Origin: CAZJHX01 sp964545715
Lineage (GTDB): Bacteria; Myxococcota_A; UBA9042; GCA-2863065
Assembly (NCBI GenBank): GCA_964545715.1
Contig: CAZJHX010000057.1
Span: 1-62,131, forward strand
DNA: 62,131 bases
Direction of reading: 5' to 3'
This document shows positions 6,863-14,901 of this stretch, in pieces; positions within the stretch are counted from its first letter, which is position 1; each line of letters starts with the position of its first letter. The notes under the pieces were generated by a model. It ran no database searches. It was given only the letters and a program-made list of their open reading frames with translations, and had not been told where the DNA came from. Position numbers and translations under genes: made by a program.

Positions 6863-8427
6863 TCGAGCTGGATGCCTATCGGGAGCTGAAGATCGCGCCT
6901 CGGGCGGTCTTTGACGCGTTGCCGGAGCGCGCCGGCCGGCCGCGGTTCATGGTGCAGGCCGACGCGGGCTGGCGGGCCGTTTCTTGGCAGGCGTTTGCGG
7001 ATCGCATCCGGGAGTTCGCCGCGTTTTTGATCGAGGCTCGGCTGCAGCCCGGGGATCGCGCGGCGATTTTTGCGCTGAACTCGGTGGATTGGGCGGCGGC
7101 GGCGCTGGGCATTCAGGCGGTGGGGGGCGTGATGGTGCCGATCTACCCGTCGTCGACGCCTGATCAGGCGGCCTATGTCGTTACGCACAGCGGCGCGCGC
7201 GTCGTGTTTGTCGGGGATGCGCCGCGGTCGGACCTGGACGTATCGTCGCGGCTGGTCACGTGGGGTGAGGTTGCGCCGGATTGCGATGCCGCATGGGATG
7301 CCCGCGTGTCGGAGCGGATGGCCGCGGTGTCTTTGGATGATCCCGGGATGATGCTCTACACCAGCGGCACGTCCGGCCGGCCAAAAGGGGTGCCGTTGAC
7401 ACATCGCAATGTGGCGATAAACGGCCAGGACTGGCTCACCTGCAACGCGCCCCTGCTGCACGAGGACGGTGTGGATCTGCTGTGGCTGCCGCTCAGCCAT
7501 ATCTTTGGATTCGGCGAGATGTGTCTGGGCAACACGCTGGGATTTACCAGCTATATGTCCAATCCGGTGGCCGTGCTGGAGCACCTGCCCCAGGTGAGGC
7601 CGACTGTCTTCATGAGCGTGCCGTCGGTGTGGGAGAAGCTGGCGACCGGCGCACTGACTCAAACCGACCCGGAGGCACAGCGCGCGAGCCTGTTGGCGGC
7701 GACCGGAGGGCGGGTGCAGTTCTGCCTGTCCGGTGGCGCGGGGCTCAAGGTGACCGTCAAGGAGCTGTTCCAGGCGGCCGGCATGCTGATCCTGGAGGGG
7801 TACGGTCTGACCGAGGCGGCGCCGACCCTGACGCTGAATCGGCCCGGGGCGTACCGCTTCGACTCGGTTGGCAAGCCGGTGCCCAACGTGGAGCTGCGGC
7901 TTGCGCCGGATGGCGAGATTCTGGCGCGGGGACCCAACATCTTCGGCGGGTATCACGACGATCCGGCGGCGACCGCCGAGGCGTTTACCGCGGATGGCTG
8001 GCTGAAGACGGGCGACATCGGGCGCTTTACCAAAGACGGCTTTCTGCAGATCGTGGATCGCAAGAAAGACATCCTTGTGACGGCCGGCGGTAAGAACATC
8101 CCCCCGGCCAACATCGAGCTGCGGTTTCGTGATGATCCGCTGATCGATCAGCTGGTTGTTTATGGCGACGGGCGCAAGTATCTGGTGGCGGGCGTGTGGC
8201 TGAATCCGGCCGGCCCGGCGGCGGGTGGCCCGGCTGTTGAGGCGCGCGTGCAGGCGAGCATCGACGCGGTCAACGCGACGCTGGCGCGGCACGAGACCAT
8301 CAAGCGATGGGCGCTGATGGAGCCGGCGCTGACAGTGGCCAATGGGCTGCTGACCCCCACGTTCAAGGTCAAACGCAAGGCTGTGTATGCGGCGTTTGGG
8401 AAGCAGCTGGAGGCGATTTACGGGTGA
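6859..8427 (+). CDS. AMP-forming acyl-CoA synthetase (ligase)
   Basis: A 522-aa member of the ANL superfamily that activates a carboxylic acid with ATP and CoA, probably a fatty or hydroxy-fatty acid. The P-loop YTSGTSGRPKG is at 167-177, the A5 motif YGLTEA at 315-320, TGDIG at 384-388 with the ribose-binding Asp386, and the hinge RKKDILVTAGGKNI at 401-414. The C-terminal catalytic lysine is near 503 in PTFKVKR. All catalytic motifs are intact. The GTG start at 6859 overlaps the phasin-like gene stop. Sitting directly between the synthase partner and PhaC2, it is the likely source of hydroxyacyl-CoA or acyl-CoA precursors for PHA. The chain length preferred cannot be read from sequence. Confidence 0.93.
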   Translation: MIELDAYRELKIAPRAVFDALPERAGRPRFMVQADAGWRAVSWQAFADRIREFAAFLIEARLQPGDRAAIFALNSVDWAAAALGIQAVGGVMVPIYPSSTPDQAAYVVTHSGARVVFVGDAPRSDLDVSSRLVTWGEVAPDCDAAWDARVSERMAAVSLDDPGMMLYTSGTSGRPKGVPLTHRNVAINGQDWLTCNAPLLHEDGVDLLWLPLSHIFGFGEMCLGNTLGFTSYMSNPVAVLEHLPQVRPTVFMSVPSVWEKLATGALTQTDPEAQRASLLAATGGRVQFCLSGGAGLKVTVKELFQAAGMLILEGYGLTEAAPTLTLNRPGAYRFDSVGKPVPNVELRLAPDGEILARGPNIFGGYHDDPAATAEAFTADGWLKTGDIGRFTKDGFLQIVDRKKDILVTAGGKNIPPANIELRFRDDPLIDQLVVYGDGRKYLVAGVWLNPAGPAAGGPAVEARVQASIDAVNATLARHETIKRWALMEPALTVANGLLTPTFKVKRKAVYAAFGKQLEAIYG

Positions 8428-9515
8428 GTCGACGTCGCCCGCTGGACCGGCTGGTGAACCTGGCGACGCTTTGGCGGCGGCGGCCTGAGATCGGCGCGAC
8501 GCCGGCCGACGTCGTGCACCGCGAGAACAAGTGGCAGCTGCTGCGGTACCGGGCGCGGCCGGAGGGGCCGGCATATACGACGCCCATCCTGCTCGTGCCG
8601 AGCCTGATCAACAGGCACTACGTCCTGGACCTCATGCCCAACAAGAGCTTCGTGGAGTACCTCGTCGGGCGGGGCCACGACGTCTACATCATCGACTGGG
8701 GGACGCCCGGGGACGAAGACCGATTCCTGACGTTTGACGACATCTGCGACAGGTATCTGGGGCGGGCCGTGCGCAAGGCGGCGGCGGAGGCCGGACAGGT
8801 CCATGTGCTTGGGTATTGCCTGGGCGGGACGCTGGCGGCCATATACGCGGCGGTGCGGCCTGAGCAGGTGGCGTCGTTGACGGCGCTGGCGGCGCCCATC
8901 GACTTTGATGACGGTGGGCTGTTGGCCCGATGGACGCAGACGTCCTCGTTTGATGTCGACGCCGTCGTCGACGGGTGCGGCAACGTGCCGTGGCGCCTCA
9001 TGCAGGCGTCTTTTCAGATGTTGCGGCCGACGCTGAAGCTGTCCAAGGCTGTGCACGTGCTCGATCGCGCGTGGGATGACCGTTTTCTGGACGGGTTTCT
9101 AGCCCTGGAGCGCTGGGGTGGCGACAACGTGTCTTTTCCCGGGGAGTGCTATCGGCGCTACATCGGGCGCTTGTATCGGGACAACGCGCTGATTGCGGAC
9201 ACCTTCACGCTGTCGGGCCATCCGGCGCGTTTGGGGGAGATCGCATGTCCGACGCTGGTGGTCACGTTTGAGGACGACTCGATCGTGCCGTGGCGCGGGG
9301 CCGCCGTCCTCATGGACAAAGTGGGCAGCGCGGACAAGGAGCACATCCATCTGCGCGGCGGTCATGTTGGTGCGGTGGTGTCGCGCGGGGCCGCGCGGTC
9401 ACTATGGCCACGCTTGAGCGAGTGGTGGGCCGCCCGAAGCGCGCGGCCCGATGCACAGGCTCAATGGCGCGAGCAGAAGCCGCAGTCCGTCGCCATGCCG
9501 GGCGGCAGCGTCTGA
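8424..9515 (+). CDS. phaC: PHA synthase, class III-type PhaC subunit (copy 2)
   Basis: A 363-aa PHA synthase paralogous to the copy at 130-1209. It has PSLINRHYVLDL at 59-70, IIDWG at 89-93, lipase-like box GYCLGG with Cys132, catalytic Asp285 (DSIVPW) and His314 (GGHVGAV). The GTG start at 8424 overlaps the ligase stop (GTGA), which discards a longer upstream reading. It closes the plus-strand operon. Its 3' end overlaps the convergent expansin-like gene by 55 bp. Two divergent class III-type synthases in one locus could form a heteromer or serve different monomers; neither has a full-length PhaE next to it. Confidence 0.93.
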   Translation: MSRRRPLDRLVNLATLWRRRPEIGATPADVVHRENKWQLLRYRARPEGPAYTTPILLVPSLINRHYVLDLMPNKSFVEYLVGRGHDVYIIDWGTPGDEDRFLTFDDICDRYLGRAVRKAAAEAGQVHVLGYCLGGTLAAIYAAVRPEQVASLTALAAPIDFDDGGLLARWTQTSSFDVDAVVDGCGNVPWRLMQASFQMLRPTLKLSKAVHVLDRAWDDRFLDGFLALERWGGDNVSFPGECYRRYIGRLYRDNALIADTFTLSGHPARLGEIACPTLVVTFEDDSIVPWRGAAVLMDKVGSADKEHIHLRGGHVGAVVSRGAARSLWPRLSEWWAARSARPDAQAQWREQKPQSVAMPGGSV

Positions 9516-10531
9516 CCGATGCCGTGCCCGAAGACGGTGAGCGTGTTGTTGTTGATGGTGTGCGCGCAGCTGTAGACCTGCTCGATTTCGCCATCGAACT
9601 CGATCTGCGCAAACCACTGAAGCTCGTCTTCCGTCGCGTTACGCACGAAGATGCCGGCGCAGTAGCCGAAGTTGGACGCGGCGTTGACGATGACGTCGAC
9701 GTCGATGTCTGTCGGCGCGGTCATCGGCAGCTCGGTCTCTGACGGATAATAGCGCGGCGCGTCGTCCAGTGGCGGCAGCTGGGCCTGGCCGTAGATGACG
9801 GCCTCCCGCGTCAGGTCCAGGGCGACGTCCTTGACGGTCTGGCCCAGGATATCTGTCACGCGCACATCCCACGGTCCGTCGCCCATGGGCCTGTCGACCG
9901 TGAAGTAGTTGTACACCTGGCGCTGCAGGGTGACCCACTTGCCTGCCGGACGCGCCATCTCGACCTTGACGATCGGATGCCGGTGGTTGGTGATCTGCAG
10001 TGCCATCCAGTGCTGGTTGCTGTCCGGCTTCAGCCGATAACCTACCGGTCCGCCGATCAGGCCTTCCGTGAAGTGCCACTGCACGTCCACGACGCCGATC
10101 GACTGTCCTGCGACCTGCTTGAAGGCAGGCTTGGTCAGCACGACCTCGCCCGGCGCGCACTCGGGGCACCGATCGACCACGCGCACTGTCACCGAGCCTT
10201 GCGGTCCATATACACGGATGAAGGCGCCGCACGCGTACGACCCGGCGTAATCCGTGTTGCTCACGCTGGCGACATAGTCGTCCGCCGACGGCTCACCGTA
10301 CCCGCAGTTGCCCGCGCCCGACGGGAGATAGGACGTCGCCAGTCCTTCAAATACGTGTTCGTAGTCGATGAAGTTTGGTGCCGGGGTCGCCGGAGCCGCA
10401 GTCGCCTGTGTCGACGGGTTCCAGTCCATGCCCGGTTGTCGTTCAAAGCACCCACTCAGCACCAGCGTCGCGCTTAGAGCGATCGCCAGGAAGCCGGTGT
10501 GGGTCCAGCCCACTGCCAGTTTGCGTTTCAT
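9461..10531 (-). CDS. Expansin-like lipoprotein with C-terminal CBM2-like domain
   Basis: A 356-aa lipoprotein (lipobox LSGC, Cys28) with a Thr/Ala/Pro linker. An expansin-type double-psi barrel follows (about 62-150), with GLATSY, CGAF and the signature VVDRCPECAPGEV at 118-130 (Asp120 is the candidate functional acid). A beta-sandwich like the expansin second domain follows (about 160-250). The C-terminus (about 275-356) has GYCAGIFVRN, LQW and LPPGMATDCGFC, closely resembling a family 2 carbohydrate-binding module. Bacterial expansins loosen cellulose or peptidoglycan non-hydrolytically. ATG 10531 is chosen over an upstream in-frame ATG because GAGG lies eight bases before it and the signal peptide starts there. 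It has its own promoter. Domain calls come from motifs. Confidence 0.88.
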   Translation of the reverse strand: MKRKLAVGWTHTGFLAIALSATLVLSGCFERQPGMDWNPSTQATAAPATPAPNFIDYEHVFEGLATSYLPSGAGNCGYGEPSADDYVASVSNTDYAGSYACGAFIRVYGPQGSVTVRVVDRCPECAPGEVVLTKPAFKQVAGQSIGVVDVQWHFTEGLIGGPVGYRLKPDSNQHWMALQITNHRHPIVKVEMARPAGKWVTLQRQVYNYFTVDRPMGDGPWDVRVTDILGQTVKDVALDLTREAVIYGQAQLPPLDDAPRYYPSETELPMTAPTDIDVDVIVNAASNFGYCAGIFVRNATEDELQWFAQIEFDGEIEQVYSCAHTINNNTLTVFGHGIGQTLPPGMATDCGFCSRH

Positions 10532-10586
10532 TTCGTTGTCCTCGCCATACCCAAGGTCGCAAAACAAAGTTTGCGATACAGCGTAA

Positions 10587-10615
10587 GTTGTACTTAGGAT
10601 TTACACTGTAATCAA
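10587..10615 (-). promoter_or_regulatory. Promoter of the expansin-like gene
   Basis: On the minus strand TTGATT (10610-10615) and TACAAC (10587-10592) are separated by exactly 17 bp inside an AT-rich patch. They lie 56 bases before the ATG at 10531. The -35 overlaps the stop codon of the preceding membrane-protein gene, so the expansin gene is probably transcribed separately from the upstream three-gene unit. Confidence 0.5.
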
Positions 10616-12321
10616 GACAAAGTTGAATCTTTTTGCAAACGGCGTTTACGTAGAACGATAAAAGCGAAGAGTGCGCTGCAGGTGATAAGGGATATCAAAC
10701 CGCCGAACCGCATAGAAGTAGAGCGATAGTTGCACGAGATCGACGTATTCTCGGCCAGCACCTGGACCGCTAGAAGGCCCTCGTGCTCAAACGGCTCCAG
10801 AGGGTCGCAGCTCCAGCCGGGGTCGTAGCGTTGGTTGACGATCAGTACCCCGTTTCTGGGGATGTTGAGCGTCACCTTCAGGCTGTCGGCCGAGATCGCG
10901 TCCAGCGTTGCCGCTCCTTTGCCTTGTTTGACGACGACCTCGCCCTCGTACGTCGGGTTGTTAACAAGAGAGCCATCGGGCTTAACGAGCCAGGCAGGGT
11001 TGGTGGGCGGCTCGAGCTGGAAGTTGTCCTCCCAGCGCAGGATGCCGACGCCTCGCCGGTAGTACAAATAGAGGTCAGGTCGCTGGTCAGCCGGCCCGGT
11101 CCAGAGGTGCTCCACAAAGTACGCGGTGTCGATCTGCTCAAACGCCCGCTGCGTGTGAGGCACGTCAGCGACCGTAAATACCGAGCCGAGCACCGCCCTG
11201 CCGCCGCCGACCATCGGGAGGGTCGCTGCGAGGAGCACTGCCGCCTGAGCCCACGCGGCGTAGCGCCCGCGAATGGCCTGCAGGCCATAGGCGCCCAACA
11301 AGATGACGAAGAACGGGATGAAGAACGAGAAGTACTTGGCGGGTGCGTCCATGCTGCGCAGGATCGGGAACCGGCTCAACACCCAGAAGAGGTCCACGGG
11401 GGATTGCGGGCCGAACCACAGGATTATGCTCAATACCAGCGCCACGAGGAGCGGCCAGGTGCGGCGCCACACGACCAGGCCCCCAAGCGCCGCGATCCAT
11501 GGCGCGACACCCAACGCCAGCCGGTCCGCCCCCGTCCCGACGAGCTCGGAGAACACCAGCGGCGACACCTCGATCGTCTGCGTGGCGTACAGGTCGATGG
11601 AGCGGTCTTCGACGGCCAGAAGCGCCAGGGTCGGGCCCAGCTTGAAGGCGGCCATCCCAGCGGTGGACACGATGAAGATCACATATCGCTCGACGTGTCG
11701 CCGGCCGCCCGTCAGGGCCCAGACCCCCAGCAAGAGAAAGCAGCTGACCGCATTCAGATGGCCGTCCAGCAGCATTGTAGCGCCCACGGCGGCCGCGCCG
11801 ACCAGCGGGCCATCGAACCGCTCAGTGCCCGCGACGAGCCAGGCCAGCAGCGGAAACCACATGTAGTAGATCTCGGGGTAGTTGCCCGAGAAGAGGATGT
11901 GCGGCAGCCACCCGAAGACCGCCAGCGTCGCGGTCGCATAGGCGCTCGGCAGCTCGTCCAGCTTCAACGTGCGCGTGCACAGCATCCACATGCCGAACAA
12001 ACCGAGCATCACAACCAGCACTACGTTCAGCTTCGTCCCCGTGATCGGGCCGAAAACCAGCACCGTCAACGTCAGTGGTGACAGAATCGGGTACTCGGGA
12101 TGCCCGCCGATTGGGAAGCCGCTGCCCAGATGGTGCGCCCGCTCCGGGACGTTGCCCTCCGACACCAGCTCGTCATACAGAAACGCCTGAAAGGCGAAGA
12201 TCTGGGTCCAGTCGTCGTTCAGACTGATCGCCCCCGGGCTCTTCATCAGCGGGGCCAGGTACACCGCTGCCAGAACCAGGATGATGGCGAGCGGCGCCGT
12301 TCTACGAATGATCGCCGCCAC
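10612..12321 (-). CDS. Polytopic membrane protein, YfhO/GT-C-like
   Basis: A 569-aa inner-membrane protein with at least ten hydrophobic segments. A first outside loop contains SLNDDWTQIF, with the acidic pair after the first membrane helix that is common in GT-C glycosyltransferases. After the helices comes a soluble beta-rich C-terminal part (about 440-540) and a last membrane helix followed by a basic tail (RKRRLQKD). The topology resembles YfhO-like or other GT-C lipid-linked sugar transferases, but I do not see a family-defining motif. GTG at 12321 is chosen because the first membrane helix follows directly and it gives a 20-bp overlap with the upstream HAD gene. Substrate is unknown. 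Confidence 0.75.
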   Translation of the reverse strand: MAAIIRRTAPLAIILVLAAVYLAPLMKSPGAISLNDDWTQIFAFQAFLYDELVSEGNVPERAHHLGSGFPIGGHPEYPILSPLTLTVLVFGPITGTKLNVVLVVMLGLFGMWMLCTRTLKLDELPSAYATATLAVFGWLPHILFSGNYPEIYYMWFPLLAWLVAGTERFDGPLVGAAAVGATMLLDGHLNAVSCFLLLGVWALTGGRRHVERYVIFIVSTAGMAAFKLGPTLALLAVEDRSIDLYATQTIEVSPLVFSELVGTGADRLALGVAPWIAALGGLVVWRRTWPLLVALVLSIILWFGPQSPVDLFWVLSRFPILRSMDAPAKYFSFFIPFFVILLGAYGLQAIRGRYAAWAQAAVLLAATLPMVGGGRAVLGSVFTVADVPHTQRAFEQIDTAYFVEHLWTGPADQRPDLYLYYRRGVGILRWEDNFQLEPPTNPAWLVKPDGSLVNNPTYEGEVVVKQGKGAATLDAISADSLKVTLNIPRNGVLIVNQRYDPGWSCDPLEPFEHEGLLAVQVLAENTSISCNYRSTSMRFGGLISLITCSALFAFIVLRKRRLQKDSTLS

Positions 12322-12958
12322 CGCGAATCGCAGCCGTAATCGTCTCAAACGACTCAAATGGCGTGTACGCGGCGCCCGCCTCGTCGCAACGTCCCGCCAG
12401 CTTGGAGTTGCGCACCGCGAACAGGTGATCGGCCCGATCCAGCACACACCAGTCGGAGTTGCCATCGCCCGCGAACGTCACCTCGTATCCGGCCGCCCGG
12501 TATCGGTCGCACACGCGCCCCTTGCACACCGCGCACAGCCCGCAGCCCAGCGACTCCAGATGCGGAAAGGCGACCTGCACTCCATCGTTTGAGTACGTCA
12601 TGGTGTTGTAGAACAGGGCATCGAAGCGGTCAGCGACCGGGCCCAGAATCCGATGGATGTAGTGATCGAAGCCGCCCGACGCCAGCACAAGGGTCATGCC
12701 CTCGGCCTGTGCCGTGTCCAGCAGCGTGCCGAACCCTTCACGCAGGCGGCTGATCTCGTCCGTATATGCATCGAGCTGGGCCGCAGTGCCGCGAACCAGG
12801 GCCCACATCCGGGTCTGCGCGTCGTCCAGCGACAGCTCACGCCGCTCCCACATCAGGTCCAGCTCGAGCCACTCAGGGCCGGCGAACCGGTCGCACAGTT
12901 CATCACCCACATCGGCCATGGCGATGGTGCCGTCAAAGTCCAGGATCAGCGCACGCAC
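12302..12958 (-). CDS. HAD-family phosphatase (SerB/MtnX-like)
   Basis: A 218-aa haloacid-dehalogenase phosphatase. Motif I is LDFDGTI with nucleophile Asp7 and Asp9, motif II is LASGGF, and motif IV is FAGDGNSDW with metal-binding acids. The helical cap after motif I (VGDELCDRF) is like phosphoserine phosphatase and the MtnX-type HAD-IB enzymes. An unusual CGLCAVCKGR cysteine cluster precedes the catalytic lysine region. The start is GTG at 12958, four bases after the upstream gene stop. It is co-transcribed with the Cys-repeat lipoprotein upstream and overlaps the membrane glycosyltransferase-like gene downstream, which could fit a sugar or amino-acid phosphate substrate; unproven. Confidence 0.88.
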   Translation of the reverse strand: MRALILDFDGTIAMADVGDELCDRFAGPEWLELDLMWERRELSLDDAQTRMWALVRGTAAQLDAYTDEISRLREGFGTLLDTAQAEGMTLVLASGGFDHYIHRILGPVADRFDALFYNTMTYSNDGVQVAFPHLESLGCGLCAVCKGRVCDRYRAAGYEVTFAGDGNSDWCVLDRADHLFAVRNSKLAGRCDEAGAAYTPFESFETITAAIRGGGDHS

Positions 12959-12962
12959 CCGT

Positions 12963-14810
12963 TTACTCCTTCACTACGCCGACGATGTTGCCCCCGCCGC
13001 CGCTCACGAGCAGCGTGACAGACACGCCCTCATTGTCCCCGTCGCCGTCGATGTCGATGTCCGGTTGAATCAGGATGTCGACCAGGTCTCCCAACGGGGT
13101 CGGTAGCGGCGACGGGATCAGGTCCGCCAACGCGACCAACTCACTCTTGACGACCGCACCGCCCACCTTGCCGTTGAAGAACGTGACCTGTGTGTCGTTG
13201 AGCTGCACGTCGATCTGTACTTGCGCCAGGTGCATCGCGATCTCGAAGATGCCGCCCGAAAACGCAAACGTCAGGTTGAACGTGCCGGTCTCCGCGCTGC
13301 TCAGCTTCTTGCCGTTCCAGCCGACCGACGGGAACGTCGACAGCGCGGTGCACTCCTCGTCAAAGCCCTCCGGCAAAACCAGGTAGTCACACGCTGTCGA
13401 TTGAAACGCGCACGCGGGGTTGGCCGGCGCCAGCTGGCCCAGGAAGAAGCTGACGTCGAATGGGTTGCTCTCGGACAGGTCCCCCCAATGCGCTACATAG
13501 ATGACGCTGCCGTCGTCCAGCGCCGACTTCAGCTCCGGGTTGATGAACTCTCCGATGGGCCCGATCGCGTTGTCCGGCTCGCCATCACCGTCGATGTCCA
13601 GCGCGTCCGACTGCGTCGTCAGCACGAACATGCTGAAGACCTTCATCGTGGGCAGATCGAGGCCGAGCAGCGCCGCGCAGTCGTCCGCGACCCCCTTGCA
13701 GACCCCGGCTTTGCACTGATCCTCGATGGTCGCTTCGACGAGGTCGTCGCACGCCAGCCCGTCTGTCTCCTGCAGGTGCTGGCAGCCCTCGCCCGGGACG
13801 CAGCTGTCCGCAGTGCATACGTTCCCGTCGTCGCACTCGTTGGGCTCCAGGCCCGACTGGCACTCGCCGCTCGCGCACAGATCGCCGCCCGTGCATGGGT
13901 CGCCGTCGTCGCAGGCGGTCCCATCGGCGACCGCCTCATACAGGCAGCCCGTCACGCTGTCGCACGTGTCGATCGTACAGCCGTTGCTGTCGTCACAAAA
14001 CGCCGGCTCCACGACACTCACGCAGCCCACGCCGTTTTCGCAAGCGTCGGTCGTGCACGCGTCCGAGTCGTCGCAGTCGGGCAGGGCGCCCCCCTCGCAG
14101 GATCCCGCAGTGCAGGCTTCGCCCGTCGTGCACGTGTTGTTGTCGTCGCACGCCTGGCCCTCGTTGATGGCCGAGAATTCGCAGCCCACCAGCGTTACGC
14201 ATGTGCCCTCAGTGCACGGATTGCCGTCATCGCACACCGCCGCGCCCGCTCCACTCTGGCAGGCGCCCGCGTCATCGCAGACGTCGCCCACGGTGCACGG
14301 ATCGCCGTCCTCACAAGGCAACGGGACGGCGATGAACTCGCACTCGTCGGTGAGCGCGCTGCATTTGTCGACAGTGCACGGGTTCTCGTCGTCGCACGGC
14401 CCGCCACACGGCTCCTCGCCGGTGTCTTCTCCTGTGTCTTCCACGCCGGTGTCCTCGGCGCCCGTGTCGGTGTCCTCGGCGCCCGTGTCGGTGTCTTCCG
14501 TGCCGGCGTCGCCCGTGCCGGTGTCGGTCGTCGTGTCTTCCTGTCCCTCGGTGTCCCCGGTGTCGACCGTGTCGCCGGTGTCCTGGGTGCCCGTGTCGGC
14601 ATCGCCCGTGTCCACGTCCTCCCCCACCGTCTCCACGGTGTCGGTGTCTGTCGTGTCCGTCGACGTGTCGTCCACGCTTTCGCCGGAGTCCGTGACCCCC
14701 GTGGCGTCCGGCGGGTTTGTCCCCGTCGACACATCATCCGATCCGCATGCGCCCAGCAGCATCGTGACGAGGGCGGTGAGAAGCACCCGGTAGAGCGGTC
14801 CAGCCATCAT
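12963..14810 (-). CDS. Cys-repeat lipoprotein with calcium-loop C-terminal domain
   Basis: A 615-aa surface lipoprotein: signal ending LLGAC (Cys22), then about 100 residues of Asp/Thr/Gly-rich linker (TDTDTVETV and DTGAEDTDTG-type repeats), then eight CDDGNPCTxDxC-type modules (roughly residues 115-365). The modules belong to the same family as in the giant protein at 49285-54087. The C-terminal domain (about 370-615) contains DIDGDGEPDNAIG and DIDGDGDNEG, EF-hand/dockerin-like calcium loops, in beta-rich sequence. Such proteins are abundant in Myxococcota and have no known enzymatic role. The start is one of two adjacent ATGs at 14810/14807. First gene of a three-gene unit with the HAD phosphatase and membrane protein. 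Confidence 0.87.
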   Translation of the reverse strand: MMAGPLYRVLLTALVTMLLGACGSDDVSTGTNPPDATGVTDSGESVDDTSTDTTDTDTVETVGEDVDTGDADTGTQDTGDTVDTGDTEGQEDTTTDTGTGDAGTEDTDTGAEDTDTGAEDTGVEDTGEDTGEEPCGGPCDDENPCTVDKCSALTDECEFIAVPLPCEDGDPCTVGDVCDDAGACQSGAGAAVCDDGNPCTEGTCVTLVGCEFSAINEGQACDDNNTCTTGEACTAGSCEGGALPDCDDSDACTTDACENGVGCVSVVEPAFCDDSNGCTIDTCDSVTGCLYEAVADGTACDDGDPCTGGDLCASGECQSGLEPNECDDGNVCTADSCVPGEGCQHLQETDGLACDDLVEATIEDQCKAGVCKGVADDCAALLGLDLPTMKVFSMFVLTTQSDALDIDGDGEPDNAIGPIGEFINPELKSALDDGSVIYVAHWGDLSESNPFDVSFFLGQLAPANPACAFQSTACDYLVLPEGFDEECTALSTFPSVGWNGKKLSSAETGTFNLTFAFSGGIFEIAMHLAQVQIDVQLNDTQVTFFNGKVGGAVVKSELVALADLIPSPLPTPLGDLVDILIQPDIDIDGDGDNEGVSVTLLVSGGGGNIVGVVKE

Positions 14811-14901
14811 GCAGCGCAGCTTACTGGAACGCATTGATCCCCTCAATCCGCTTGCGGTACCCTCGACAGCGTTACCTTATGCAGTGGGAGTGGTGTCGAC
14901 T

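Noticed and set aside
6790..8574. Long minus-strand frame antisense to the acyl-CoA ligase gene.
   Set aside because: The plus strand has all ANL motifs and overlapping operon junctions; the antisense frame is Arg/His/Gln-rich noise.
13221..14837. Plus-strand frames with Ser/Val/Pro repeats inside the Cys-repeat lipoprotein gene at 12963-14810.
   Set aside because: They are the reverse reading of the Asp/Thr linker and Cys modules, with no start context and no independent features.
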